From assembly GCA_025362315.1 (NCBI GenBank), contig JANYGP010000075.1, positions 1 through 64,000 of the forward strand: a stretch of DNA of 64,000 nucleotides, read 5' to 3'. Every line of letters starts with the position of its first letter. The first letter of the stretch is position 1. The notes under the pieces were generated by a model. The model ran no database searches. It was not told where the DNA came from and saw only the letters and a program-made list of their open reading frames with translations. Source of the DNA: Polaromonas sp. (GTDB lineage: Bacteria > Pseudomonadota > Gammaproteobacteria > Burkholderiales > Burkholderiaceae_C). The position numbers and the translations under genes are program-made. Below are positions 8,282 to 17,503 of the stretch, piece by piece.

Positions 8282-10162
8282 ATGACACCTTTGCTCGACA
8301 CCATTGAAACGCCCGCCGATCTGCGCAAACTGCCGCGCAGCATGCTTAAAACCCTCAGTGATGAACTCCGTGCTTTTTTGCTGGACACTGTGTCAAAAAC
8401 AGGCGGCCATCTCAGTTCCAATCTGGGCACAGTCGAGCTGACGGTAGCTTTGCATTATGTTTTCAACACCCCAGAAGATCGCCTGGTTTGGGATGTGGGC
8501 CATCAAACCTACCCACACAAAATTTTGACAGGCAGGCGCAAGCGCATGGCAAGTCTGCGCCAGCTCAATGGTTTGTCAGGCTTTCCAAGGCGGGAGGAAA
8601 GCCCTTATGACACTTTCGGCACGGCGCACTCTTCAACGTCCATTTCTGCAGCCTTGGGCATGGCATTGGCATCCAAATTCAAAGGCGAGGAACGTTATTC
8701 TGTGGCCATCATTGGTGATGGTGCGATGAGCGCCGGCATGGCGTTTGAAGCACTCAACAATGCCGGCATCCAGGACAATTGCAAGATGCTCGTTGTTTTG
8801 AATGACAACGACATGAGCATCAGCCCACCAGTTGGCGCTTTAAACCGCTACCTGGCACAACTGATGAGTGGGCGTTTTTATGCGTCTGCCCGAAGTGTTG
8901 GCCGGCAGGTACTGAGCGTGTCCCCACCATTGCTTGAGCTGGCAAAACGGCTTGAAACTCACGCCAAAGGCATGGTGGTACCCGCCACACTGTTTGAAAA
9001 TTTTGGTTTCAATTACATCGGCCCGATTGACGGTCACGATCTTGAGTCCCTGATACCCACGCTTGAAAACATCAAGCAGTTGATGAAAAACGGTTCAGGC
9101 CCACAATTTTTGCATGTCGTGACCAAAAAGGGGCAGGGCTACAAAATGGCTGAAGCTGATCCTATTGCCTATCACGGCCCCGGGAAATTCGATCCGGCCA
9201 TGGGATTGCAGAAAGTTGTTGTTCCGGCAAAACAAACTTTTACCCAGGTCTTTGGCAGCTGGTTGTGTGACATGGCTGCGCAGGACAAGCGACTGATCGC
9301 CATCACGCCAGCCATGCGCGAGGGGTCAGGAATGGTTGAATTCGCCCAGCGTTTTCCCGACCGTTTTCACGATGTTGGGATAGCAGAGCAACATGCCATC
9401 ACATTTGCAGCAGGAATAGCCTGTGAAGGGCTCAAGCCCGTCGTCGCCATTTACTCCACATTTTTGCAGCGCGGTTATGACCAGCTGATTCATGATGTCG
9501 CGCTGCAAAATTTGCCAGTGGTGTTTGCGCTTGACCGCGCTGGCCTGGTGGGTGCTGATGGCGCAACCCATGCAGGCGCTTATGACATTTCGTTCTTGCG
9601 TTGCATACCCAACATGAGTGTTGCATGCCCGGCTGACGAACAAGAATGCCGCATGTTGCTGTCTACTGCTTTTGAACAAGATCACCCGGTTGCCGTGCGT
9701 TACCCGCGCGGTGCTGGTGCTGGCGTTGCCACGCAGGCTGGGTTGCAGTCACTGCCTTTGGGTCAGGCTGAAATACGGCGAGAAGGAAAAAACATCGCCA
9801 TACTGGTATTTGGCACCTTGCTTTATCCAGCTCTGCTTGCCGCTGAAAAACTCAATGCAACCATTGTCAACATGCGCTGGGTCAAGCCGCTGGATGTCGG
9901 GCTTTTATTGCGCGTTGCAGCTGGCCACGATGCATTGGTGACGGTGGAAGAGGGCGCAGTCATGGGAGGTGCGGGCAGTGCTGTCAGCGAGGCACTGCAT
10001 GCTGCGGGTATCGTCAAGCCGGTTTTGCATCTTGGCTTGAAAGATCAGTTTATTGAGCATGGTGACCATGCCAAACTGTTGGCCATGCAAGGCCTAGACG
10101 CAGCAGGTATCGAGATGTCTGTCAGAGAACGTTTTAACGCCTGCTTGCCCGCTGCTTACTAA
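8282..10162 (+). CDS. dxs: 1-deoxy-D-xylulose-5-phosphate synthase
   Basis: A 626-residue thiamine-diphosphate enzyme that makes 1-deoxyxylulose 5-phosphate from pyruvate and glyceraldehyde 3-phosphate, the first step of the MEP pathway. Visible motifs are [28 protein letters not shown], the ThDP/Mg site [18 protein letters not shown] with its NDND, and [18 protein letters not shown] in the pyrimidine domain. Length and order are normal. It follows ispA in a probable operon. No riboswitch was identified upstream. Confidence 0.96.
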   Translation: MTPLLDTIETPADLRKLPRSMLKTLSDELRAFLLDTVSKTGGHLSSNLGTVELTVALHYVFNTPEDRLVWDVGHQTYPHKILTGRRKRMASLRQLNGLSGFPRREESPYDTFGTAHSSTSISAALGMALASKFKGEERYSVAIIGDGAMSAGMAFEALNNAGIQDNCKMLVVLNDNDMSISPPVGALNRYLAQLMSGRFYASARSVGRQVLSVSPPLLELAKRLETHAKGMVVPATLFENFGFNYIGPIDGHDLESLIPTLENIKQLMKNGSGPQFLHVVTKKGQGYKMAEADPIAYHGPGKFDPAMGLQKVVVPAKQTFTQVFGSWLCDMAAQDKRLIAITPAMREGSGMVEFAQRFPDRFHDVGIAEQHAITFAAGIACEGLKPVVAIYSTFLQRGYDQLIHDVALQNLPVVFALDRAGLVGADGATHAGAYDISFLRCIPNMSVACPADEQECRMLLSTAFEQDHPVAVRYPRGAGAGVATQAGLQSLPLGQAEIRREGKNIAILVFGTLLYPALLAAEKLNATIVNMRWVKPLDVGLLLRVAAGHDALVTVEEGAVMGGAGSAVSEALHAAGIVKPVLHLGLKDQFIEHGDHAKLLAMQGLDAAGIEMSVRERFNACLPAAY

Positions 10163-10414
10163 AATTCATTGAAGGAATCGCAGCCAAATCCTGGGTTTTG
10201 AATGTTTTTTAAAACCTAAGGTACCCCTTCAGAATTTCGACAGGTTGCAGGCCTATTCGCATAAAAACTAGGGTAAAAACCGGGTGGGTATGCCTGTCAA
10301 CACTGACAAAATACGGCGTCCGGTTGTGATTGCTACAAACGCTTTTTGGTCTTGATAGCCGCTCAACAGATCACAGCAGTGTGTAAACTTTTTAAAACCC
10401 TTCAGGAGCAATTC

Positions 10415-11494
10415 ATGGATCGTCGTTCCCTTATTAAAAATACAGGTATTGCCGGTGTGCTGGCTGCCGGTATTGCACCAGCAGTGCACGCGCAAGCCTC
10501 AGTGCGCTGGCGTCTGGCTTCAAGCTTTCCCAAGTCACTGGACACTATTTTCGGTGCTGCGGATACCTTTGCCAAAGCCGTCAAAGCCATGTCAGGCGGA
10601 AAATTTGAAATATCCGTTCATGCCGCTGGTGAATTGATGCCAGCTTTTGGCGTGGTTGACGGCGTCCAGCAAGGGTCAGTGGAATGTGCACACACAGCTC
10701 CCTATTATTTTTTCGGCAAGGATGAAGCGTTTGCACTGGGCTGCGCCATTCCATTTGGTTTGAACAGCAGGCAAATGACTGCCTGGATGTACGAAGGCAA
10801 CGGCATGAAGCTGATGCGTGAGTTCTACGCCAAGTTCAACATTGTCAATTTTGCCGGCGGCAATACAGGTGCGCAAATGGGCGGCTGGTATCGCAAGGAA
10901 ATCAAAACACTTGCCGACATGAAGGGCCTGAAAATGCGCATTGGCGGGTTTGGTGGGAAAGTCCTGGAGCGCATCGGCTCTGTTCCACAAAATATTCCTG
11001 GCGGCGAGATTTATCAGGCGCTTGAAAAAGGCACCATTGATGCTGCAGAGTGGGTTGGCCCTTACGATGACCAAAAGCTTGGCTTCAACAAAGTTGCACC
11101 CTTTTACTACTATCCTGGCTGGTGGGAAGGCGGCCCGGAACTGGACTTCTACATCAACAACAAGGCTTTTGAAGCACTGTCGCCCGAATACAAGGCGATT
11201 GTTGAGGCCGCAGCTTCGCAGGCACACGTGGTCATGCAAGCCAAATACGATGCACTTAACCCGCTGGCGCTCAAACAGCTGGTGGGCGCTGGCACCAAAT
11301 TGCGTCCATTCCCGAAAGATGTCATGAACGCTGCATTCAAGGCAGCCATGGGCCTTTACGAAGAGATTTCGGCCAAAAACGAAAACTGGAAAAAAATCTA
11401 TGCAGATTATTCCAAGTTTCGTGCTGATCAGAATTTGTGGTTCCGCTTCACAGAAGCGTCGTTTGACAAATTCATGCAGGAACAAAAACTGTAA
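10415..11494 (+). CDS. TRAP transporter substrate-binding protein (TakP-like)
   Basis: A 359-residue periplasmic binding protein of the DctP/TakP family. The ATG at 10415 follows CAGGAG at good spacing. The N-terminus is a twin-arginine-type signal (MDRRSLIKNTGIAGVLAAG ending near VHAQ). The segments WRLASSFPKSLDTIFG and AEWVGPYDDQKLGFNKV are typical of the 2-oxoacid/lactate-binding branch, so a 2-oxoacid, lactate or related acid is the likely ligand (inferred). The permease genes dctM and dctQ lie about 0.7 kb away on the opposite strand, so the system is split between two transcripts. Confidence 0.88.
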   Translation: MDRRSLIKNTGIAGVLAAGIAPAVHAQASVRWRLASSFPKSLDTIFGAADTFAKAVKAMSGGKFEISVHAAGELMPAFGVVDGVQQGSVECAHTAPYYFFGKDEAFALGCAIPFGLNSRQMTAWMYEGNGMKLMREFYAKFNIVNFAGGNTGAQMGGWYRKEIKTLADMKGLKMRIGGFGGKVLERIGSVPQNIPGGEIYQALEKGTIDAAEWVGPYDDQKLGFNKVAPFYYYPGWWEGGPELDFYINNKAFEALSPEYKAIVEAAASQAHVVMQAKYDALNPLALKQLVGAGTKLRPFPKDVMNAAFKAAMGLYEEISAKNENWKKIYADYSKFRADQNLWFRFTEASFDKFMQEQKL

Positions 11495-11513
11495 TCAGTT
11501 TTCCTCCACAACA

Positions 11514-11545
11514 AAAAGCCGCATCACGATGCGGCTTTTTTTTAC
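11514..11545 (+). terminator. Rho-independent terminator of the TRAP binding-protein gene
   Basis: Stem AAGCCGCAT / ATGCGGCTT with a four-base loop, followed by a run of T, 20 bases after the stop codon. An A run on the other side means it may also work for the convergent gene. Confidence 0.85.
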
Positions 11546-11567
11546 GCCTTCAATATCTGGAATTTTT

Positions 11568-12059
11568 TTAACGCATTTCCCTGAAAGCTTTGAGTTCAAT
11601 CACCAGCCGCTCAAAATCAGCAATCATTTCTGGCGATGTTGCATAGAACACCGCAAACTTGCCCATCAGTGTGCGCACATACAAGCGAGGCGCTATCAAC
11701 CACTCAAGACCCCGCACGCGGATCAACTTGCCGTACGCCAGCTCGCGAAGCGGCATGTGTTTGTTCCATACCCAGCTCTGGTGCAAGCCCTGATCATCGA
11801 TGCGTGTGGTGCTGCGCAAGATGTTTGCCCACGTGTAAAGCAGCAACAGTACCGCACCCAAAAACCAGCCACCCCCGGCAGTGCCGCCTGCTGAGCGGCC
11901 TGTCCACCAGTTTTGCAAAAAGGCAGCAGAGCAGCCAAACACAATGATGGTGGCTAAAACTTTAAACGTCATTGAATAAGCGGGGCTCGTCAGGCCTGCT
12001 GTTTTTGGGATAAATTTAAAGGGTGGTGGACCCATGGCCGGCAAGGTGTTGTTAAACAT
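11568..12059 (-). CDS. Hypothetical membrane protein
   Basis: A 163-residue protein with two membrane segments (about 30-50, TFKVLATIIVFGCSAAFL; and 64-82, GGWFLGAVLLLLYTWANIL). A soluble C-terminal domain with strand-rich spacing follows (RIDDQGLHQSWVWNKHMPLRE). This layout resembles bacterial PH-like membrane proteins, but no family is assigned. It lies between the TRAP binding-protein gene and dctM, and whether it belongs to the transport system is unknown. Confidence 0.6.
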   Translation of the reverse strand: MFNNTLPAMGPPPFKFIPKTAGLTSPAYSMTFKVLATIIVFGCSAAFLQNWWTGRSAGGTAGGGWFLGAVLLLLYTWANILRSTTRIDDQGLHQSWVWNKHMPLRELAYGKLIRVRGLEWLIAPRLYVRTLMGKFAVFYATSPEMIADFERLVIELKAFREMR

Positions 12060-12130
12060 GAGTGAGTTTGAAGTCGATGTTGAACTTGTAGTTGAAGTCG
12101 AGGCTAAGGGTGAGATTGAGATTGAATACG

Positions 12131-12160
12131 TAAAAATGCCCCTTCGTCAGGGGCATTTTC
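12131..12160 (-). terminator. Bidirectional terminator after dctM
   Basis: A palindrome AAAATGCCCCT / AGGGGCATTTT with a five-base loop lies 27 bases beyond the dctM stop. A and T runs on both sides suggest it works in both directions. Confidence 0.7.
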
Positions 12161-12186
12161 AGATGTCGTCATAAGGGCTGACAGGT

Positions 12187-13740
12187 TTATTTACCTTTGA
12201 ACAAATCGTCCATTTTCTTTTGTTCATCATCAGAGCTCAGCTCTTTGCCTGCTTTGGGTGCAAGTGGATCAGAGCCTGCCGTACCACTTGAAGCAGCGCC
12301 AGGAGCGGTAACTGTTTCTGGAATTTCTACGGGCATTTCAATTTTCACTTTGTCCACGTCAATTTTCTCTTCCTTGTCCAAAAAGATGGTCACTGTCTGC
12401 GGCACAAAAATGACAATTAGCACCAAAATCATCTGCATGGCCACCCAGGGAATTGCGCCCAGGTAGATGTCATTGGACTTGATTGCCTCTGGAATGCGTT
12501 TTTCCTTGAACAGTGTGTCTGCAATTCCGCGCAAATAAAACAGTGCAAAACCAAACGGCGGGTGCATGAAACTGGTTTGCATGTTCACGCAAAGCAGCAC
12601 ACCAAACCAGATTGGATTGATGCCTAGCTTGATGGCCACAGGCCCCAACATCGGCAAGATGATGAAAGCTATCTCAAAAAAGTCCAGGAAAAACGCAAGG
12701 AAAAATATAAAAATGTTGACCACTATCAAAAAGCCAGTCTGACCGCCAGGTAAACCCGTCAGCAGATGCTCAACCCACTTCGCACCGTCCACACCTTGAA
12801 ACACCATCGAAAACACGCGTGCACCAATCAGGATAAACACGACCATGGCTGTCAGGCGCATCGTGCCGCTCATCGCCTCCCAGATCAGGGCCAGTGTCAG
12901 GCGCTTGTGAATGGCGGCCAGCACCAACGCTCCCACCACCCCCATCGCCCCAGCTTCTGTCGGTGTTGCGATGGCTGTGTTGATGCCTGGCAGTCCACCC
13001 ATTGAGCCGAGAACCGCAAAAATCAAAATGGCTGAAGGAATGATGCCGCGCAGGCACTTGCCCCACAAGGCCCAGCCGTGCAGAGTTCGCGCATCTTTGG
13101 GAACACCTGGTACGTGGTGCGGTTTGAAAACACCCAGCAAATACGTATAACCGGCAAAAATAAGCACCTGCAAAATGGACGGGCCCCAAGCGCCTTTGTA
13201 CATGTCGCCAACTGACTGACCCAACTGATCAGCCATCACGATCAGCACCAGCGAGGGCGGTACCAACTGGGTGATGGTGCCTGACGCAGCCAGTACGCCC
13301 GTGGCATAGCGCATGTTGTAGCCATACCGAATCATGACTGGCAGCGAGATCATGGCCATGGCAATGACCTGGCCAGCAACTGTTCCGGTAATGGCACCCA
13401 GAATAAAGCCGACGATGATGACCGAATAACCCAGACCGCCCCGGGCTGGACCAAACAGTTGGCCCATCGAGTCGAGCATGTCTTCGGCCAATCCGCATTT
13501 TTCAAGAATGGCGCCCATGAATGTGAAAAACGGAATCGCCAGCAAAAGATCATTGGACAGGATGCCGAACATGTTCAGCGGCAAATTGGCCATGAAACTG
13601 GCCGGGAACCAGCCCATTTCGATCGCAAAAAATCCGGAACCAAGCCCCAGTGCTGCAAGGGAGAATGCAACGGGAAAGCCGATGAGCATGATCAACACGA
13701 GGCCCGCAAACATCATCGGGGCGAAATTTTCCATATGCAT
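12187..13740 (-). CDS. dctM: TRAP transporter large permease subunit (DctM)
   Basis: A 517-residue membrane protein with about 12 hydrophobic segments, matching the DctM domain of tripartite ATP-independent transporters (e.g. IPFFTFMGAILEKCGLAEDM and GTVAGQVIAMAMISLPVM). It is the Na+-coupled channel subunit working with DctQ and a periplasmic binding protein. A hydrophilic tail from about residue 450, rich in Asp, Glu, Lys and Pro, is longer than usual and cytoplasmic or periplasmic in unknown orientation. The second ATG (codon 3) may be the true start. It is downstream of dctQ. Confidence 0.92.
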   Translation of the reverse strand: MHMENFAPMMFAGLVLIMLIGFPVAFSLAALGLGSGFFAIEMGWFPASFMANLPLNMFGILSNDLLLAIPFFTFMGAILEKCGLAEDMLDSMGQLFGPARGGLGYSVIIVGFILGAITGTVAGQVIAMAMISLPVMIRYGYNMRYATGVLAASGTITQLVPPSLVLIVMADQLGQSVGDMYKGAWGPSILQVLIFAGYTYLLGVFKPHHVPGVPKDARTLHGWALWGKCLRGIIPSAILIFAVLGSMGGLPGINTAIATPTEAGAMGVVGALVLAAIHKRLTLALIWEAMSGTMRLTAMVVFILIGARVFSMVFQGVDGAKWVEHLLTGLPGGQTGFLIVVNIFIFFLAFFLDFFEIAFIILPMLGPVAIKLGINPIWFGVLLCVNMQTSFMHPPFGFALFYLRGIADTLFKEKRIPEAIKSNDIYLGAIPWVAMQMILVLIVIFVPQTVTIFLDKEEKIDVDKVKIEMPVEIPETVTAPGAASSGTAGSDPLAPKAGKELSSDDEQKKMDDLFKGK

Positions 13741-13801
13741 TTTTATTGTCCTGAAGCTTTTATAGAGGAGATGGTGTGGCTTATGACTGTGTGGCAGTCA
13801 G

Positions 13802-14374
13802 TTACTGAACAGGCTTTTCATAGTGCGTGTCCATCTCGAATTTGCCGGACAAATAACCCAGACGCTTGATGATTTCAGAGACCCCTTGTAAAAACATCAT
13901 TCCAAACCCAATAGGCAGCAATATCATGGCGGGCCAGCGAATCAGGCCCCCTGCGTTCGGTGACATTTCACCGGATTTGTACATGCTGACGAACAATGGC
14001 CAGCTCAAATAACAAAGCAGGGCCATGACCGGCAACAGGAAAAAAAGCAGGCCAAAAATATCAACATACACAGGACCATTGCCCTTTAACTTGCCGTAAA
14101 TAATGTCCACACGCACGTGTTCATTGAGTTTGAGCACAACCGGCGAACCCAGCATGACCATTGCGGCAAACAGGTACCACTGAATTTCCAGCCAACCGTT
14201 GGAGCTCATGTCAAAGCCGTAACGCACAAAAGCGTTGCCTGACGAGATAAGGGCCGCAAACAAGACAGCCCATGCGGCCAGTTTTCCAATTTGGGTAGCA
14301 AGCCAGTCATAGGCCAAAGCTAATTTGAGTAATGCAGCCAAGTCACTGTCTCCAGAAATAACAAATAAATTCAA
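13802..14374 (-). CDS. dctQ: TRAP transporter small permease subunit (DctQ)
   Basis: A 190-residue protein with four predicted membrane segments. The family segments GNAFVRYGFDMSSNGWLEIQWYLFAAMVMLG and HVRVDIIYGKL are characteristic of DctQ. It joins DctM in the inner-membrane part of the transporter. It is 61 bases upstream of dctM, in one operon. The binding-protein gene is on the facing strand, an unusual but known TRAP arrangement. Confidence 0.9.
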   Translation of the reverse strand: MNLFVISGDSDLAALLKLALAYDWLATQIGKLAAWAVLFAALISSGNAFVRYGFDMSSNGWLEIQWYLFAAMVMLGSPVVLKLNEHVRVDIIYGKLKGNGPVYVDIFGLLFFLLPVMALLCYLSWPLFVSMYKSGEMSPNAGGLIRWPAMILLPIGFGMMFLQGVSEIIKRLGYLSGKFEMDTHYEKPVQ

Positions 14375-14704
14375 CGGTCAACAGACCAATCAACCGCTAA
14401 TATTATCTTGGAAGCTGTGAACTGAACTTTAAAAATGCTGACAAAAAATTTGCGGGTTTACCCTCAATTATTTGGACATAAATCGACATGCCGACATTGC
14501 TTGCGTATCCAAGGCGAGCTCAGCCAAATGGGAAATCAGGTTGATGGCTGACAGCATTTGTAGACAAGTTCTTTTATGTGTTGCAAACTGCTGGCCCTAT
14601 AAAAGAAGGGCATCTCAACGCACGTGCATTGCGTCAAATGACAACGGGCTCAATTCCCACCGGCTGCCCGGGTTGTTGACCGCAGTGCCTAACGAAAGAC
14701 AAAT
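14375..14704. other. Intergenic region before the HAD gene; orphan open frame
   Basis: The 330 bases between dctQ and the HAD gene carry both promoters. The only coding-like signal is a stretch at 14547-14681 that opens right after a TGA and reads WLTAFVDKFFYVLQTAG, ending in GCPGC and a stop, without an ATG start. It could be the eroded 3' end of a lost gene. Nothing else is recognised. Confidence 0.3.
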
Positions 14705-15376
14705 ATGACAGCAATACTGTTTGGATCGATTGGCGTAATCGCGGAAACGTCGGAGCTTCAGCGATCCGCATTAAATCAAGCTTTCCAAGAACACGGTCTT
14801 AACTGGCATTGGCCACGGGAGCAATACCGCAGCCTGCTTGCGCACAGCGGCGGTCAGCAACGAATTGCGGCCTATGGCGCTGGTTCGAACGTTGATGCCA
14901 GGGCAATTCATGCAAGCAAATCACGTATTTTTCAGAACATGCTCTTACAGGTAGGTGTTGAGCCCAGACGGGGCGTGTTGGATACCATTCACGGTGCCCA
15001 AAGCTGCGGCATGCAACTGGGTCTGGTCAGTGCCACATCACCTGAAAATGTGGCTGAGTTGCTGACAGCGCTTCACCCGCAGATTCAAGTGCAGGACTTT
15101 GCCGTGATTGTGGACAGCTCCAAAATTAAAAATCCCAAGCCTTTGCCAGATGCGTATTTTTATGCATTGATGCAGCTGGGACTACCAGCCGAAGATTGCA
15201 TTGCCATTGAAGACAACGAAGCCGGGGTAGCATCAGCCCGAAACGCCGGTATCAGGTGTGTTGCTTTCCCTGGGCAAAATACGGCTGAACATGATTACTC
15301 AAGCGCGCTGGGCGTTGTGGATCATCTGGAGTTTGACGAACTGCTTGCTCTGATGGAGCTTGCACGCGTTGAGTAA
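14705..15376 (+). CDS. HAD-superfamily protein lacking the catalytic aspartates
   Basis: A 223-residue protein with the fold and later motifs of CbbY/beta-phosphoglucomutase-like HAD hydrolases. Motif II is S109 in GLVSATS, motif III is K145 in NPKPLPDAY and motif IV is E169-D170 in IAIEDNEAG. Motif I, normally LFDxDG, reads LFGSIG, so the nucleophile Asp and the acid/base Asp are Gly7 and Ile9. It should be unable to act by the classical phospho-aspartate route. It converges on senC, so a link to selenium metabolism is possible but unproven. Confidence 0.8.
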   Translation: MTAILFGSIGVIAETSELQRSALNQAFQEHGLNWHWPREQYRSLLAHSGGQQRIAAYGAGSNVDARAIHASKSRIFQNMLLQVGVEPRRGVLDTIHGAQSCGMQLGLVSATSPENVAELLTALHPQIQVQDFAVIVDSSKIKNPKPLPDAYFYALMQLGLPAEDCIAIEDNEAGVASARNAGIRCVAFPGQNTAEHDYSSALGVVDHLEFDELLALMELARVE

Positions 15377-15438
15377 TTTACTGCTTGGGCTCCTAACTGA
15401 ATAACGCTCGCAACTGATTAAGCCTTGATCACGGCAGC

Positions 15439-16512
15439 TCAATAAACGCAAACCCCTTGGCCGCTTACCACCTCACCCACCGCGGCAGCATCACCAAATC
15501 CTTGGGTGTGAAAAATATCAAGAACCTGATCGACCGTATCTGCTCTGCAGGACACCAGCAAACCACCTGAGGTCTGCGGATCGCTCAGCAAGGCTTTGTC
15601 TTCTGGTGCAAAACCATGGGGCACGCTAACTTCAGCGCCGTAGCTTTCCCAATTGCGGCCAGACGCACCCGTTACATACCCCTGTGCAGCCAGAGCGCGT
15701 ACACCGCTGATCAACGGCATGCGCGCCCAGTTCAGGCGCATCTGAACTTTAGCGCCGCGAGCCAGCTCCAGCGTGTGACCTGCCAGGCCAAATCCGGTGA
15801 TGTCCGTCAGTGCGTGCACACCATCCAGGCCAGCCAGTGCGATACCCGGTTTGTTCAGTTGCGTGGTGAGCTCAATCATTTTTTTGTAGCCTGCTGGCGG
15901 CAGCATTTCCTTTTTCAGGGCAGCTGACAAAATACCGACCCCCAAGGGTTTGCCCAGCACCAGCACATCACCAGCCTTGGCGCCTGAATTCTTTTTTACC
16001 CGGGATGGGTGCACCAGGCCCATCACCACCAAGCCATAAATAGGCTCGACAGAATCAATTGTGTGCCCACCTGCAATCGGGATGCCGGCACTGCGGCACA
16101 CATCCTGGCCGCCGCGCAAAATGGCGCCAATCACCTCCAGCGGCAACACATTGATTGGCATGCCAACCAGACCCAGCGCCATGATGGGTGTGCCGCCCAT
16201 GGCGTAAACGTCACTGATGGCATTCGTTGCAGCGATACGCCCAAAGTCATATGGGTCATCTACGATCGGCATGAAAAAATCCGTCGTGGCAATCAGCGCC
16301 TGATGTTCATTGAGCAAGTACACCGCCGCATCGTCGGCAGTTTCAATGCCAACCAGCAGCTCTGGTGGCAAATTAAAACCAGGCATATTGCTTGAATTTT
16401 TTAAAATTTCGCTCAGCACGCCCGGTGCTATTTTGCAACCACAACCACCGCCATGTGACAGGCTGGTCAGGCGTGGTACCGCGGGGAGTGCTTGTTTGTC
16501 TGGCGCGTTCAT
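15439..16512 (-). CDS. senC: Selenide, water dikinase (SenC/SelD)
   Basis: A 357-residue SelD-type enzyme that makes selenophosphate from selenide and ATP. The N-terminal catalytic loop is GGGCGCK with C24 and K27, so it is the Cys rather than selenocysteine form. AIR-synthase-like domains with DDAAVYLLNE and ITDFGLAGH-type glycine-rich segments follow. Its ATG overlaps the senB stop by four bases. With senB and senA it forms the known selenoneine gene set, so SenC is a better name than a general SelD. It may also serve other selenium uses. Confidence 0.9.
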   Translation of the reverse strand: MNAPDKQALPAVPRLTSLSHGGGCGCKIAPGVLSEILKNSSNMPGFNLPPELLVGIETADDAAVYLLNEHQALIATTDFFMPIVDDPYDFGRIAATNAISDVYAMGGTPIMALGLVGMPINVLPLEVIGAILRGGQDVCRSAGIPIAGGHTIDSVEPIYGLVVMGLVHPSRVKKNSGAKAGDVLVLGKPLGVGILSAALKKEMLPPAGYKKMIELTTQLNKPGIALAGLDGVHALTDITGFGLAGHTLELARGAKVQMRLNWARMPLISGVRALAAQGYVTGASGRNWESYGAEVSVPHGFAPEDKALLSDPQTSGGLLVSCRADTVDQVLDIFHTQGFGDAAAVGEVVSGQGVCVY

Positions 16513-17474
16513 GTCGATTCCTTCATTGCAGTTGATATCAATTTTAAAACAAGGCGCTTTTCCAGCGCGGGTTCAAACAGGCATGCCCGCTCGCTGCACT
16601 GGTGTTGAAGTTGGGCCATAAAGGCGGGTTCTTCAGCGCAGCGCTGAACCATTGCAGCCAGCCCTGCTGCATCGCCCACCTCAAAATAGCCTGCATAGTC
16701 TGCGCCCAGCATGCCAACGTTGCCACTGATGCTCGAAGCAAGCACGGCAGTTCCGCTTTGTACTGCTTCAGCAAGCACATGCGCGCCACCTTCCATGACA
16801 GATGTGTTGACCAGCACATGGGCCCGCTTGATGTGCTGGCGGGTCTGGCCCCGGGGCAGCCCGCCCAGCCAGCGGTAATTGTGATGCGCCACTGCAGCCT
16901 GGCGCGCTGCGTCAGCCAACAATGAATCGGGCGCATTGCCAATGTGCGTAAAACCAATGTTGACCGGACTGCATAAGACTGCTGCCCTGATGAATGTCAG
17001 TGGGTCTTTTTCATCGCGCAAGTGTCCGGCAGTGACGACCTTGAAATTTGCGCGAGGTTTGACAGCAAATTTCAGGTGGCTGGCTGATTGATAAATCACG
17101 CGGGTTTTGGACAACAAATCGGCAGGCAAAGCGGCCAGGCCAGCTTGCTGCAACACCACCAGATGCGTTGCCAGTAGCAGGGACTGCATGGCGCTTTCAT
17201 CATTTTGAATGTCCCGGTACAAATCGGTGCCGGTCAGAACAAGAACAAGCGGCCTGTCAGGCTGGCGAGCAGCCCACGCATGAATGGATGGCGCAGAGCG
17301 CCGGGCGTGAAGCGCAATCATGGCAACGCAATTGGTATCTGCCGGATTCCAGTCCTGCACGATCGAAATGTCACAATGACCGGACAAAAATCTTTTCCAG
17401 CGGTTTGCGGTGTGCCAGTTGCCGTTGTTGGCCTCTTTTAATGCTGGGCTGACCAAGACTATTTTTGACTTCAA
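16509..17474 (-). CDS. senB: Selenosugar synthase SenB (glycosyltransferase)
   Basis: A 321-residue GT-B-type glycosyltransferase (ALHARRSAPSIHAWAARQPD early; LVNTSVMEGGAHVLAEAVQSG in the nucleotide-sugar domain) matching the SenB family. SenB joins selenophosphate with UDP-N-acetylglucosamine to form a selenosugar. No ATG is available. TTG at 17474 has AAAAGG nine bases upstream and gives MKSKIVLVSPAL, while GTG at 17483 lacks spacing. The start is only 29 bases from divergent senA, so the two promoters must reach into the opposing coding sequences. senC follows with an ATGA overlap. Confidence 0.88.
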   Translation of the reverse strand: MKSKIVLVSPALKEANNGNWHTANRWKRFLSGHCDISIVQDWNPADTNCVAMIALHARRSAPSIHAWAARQPDRPLVLVLTGTDLYRDIQNDESAMQSLLLATHLVVLQQAGLAALPADLLSKTRVIYQSASHLKFAVKPRANFKVVTAGHLRDEKDPLTFIRAAVLCSPVNIGFTHIGNAPDSLLADAARQAAVAHHNYRWLGGLPRGQTRQHIKRAHVLVNTSVMEGGAHVLAEAVQSGTAVLASSISGNVGMLGADYAGYFEVGDAAGLAAMVQRCAEEPAFMAQLQHQCSERACLFEPALEKRLVLKLISTAMKEST

Positions 17475-17503
17475 ACAAGACACCTTTTCATGGCAGTTTC
17501 ACG

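Noticed and set aside
12058-12174. A 38-residue frame with alternating acidic and hydrophobic residues (MSEFEVDVELVVEVEAKG).
   Set aside because: It has no ribosome-binding site, overlaps the start of the opposing gene and runs through the dctM terminator.
14605-14671. A tRNA-like fold (GGGCA ... TGCCC with CTCAATT loop), considered as tRNA-Sec.
   Set aside because: Anticodon and T-arm stems do not pair well and no CCA-type end is present.
14489-14681. An ATG-started frame (MPTLLAYPRRAQPNGKSG) continues past a single TGA into WLTAFVDKFF ... GCPGC near senC; selenocysteine readthrough was considered.
   Set aside because: No stable SECIS-like hairpin is seen just after the TGA, no selA, selB or selC is in view, and SenC serves selenoneine. 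Chance or gene decay is likelier.
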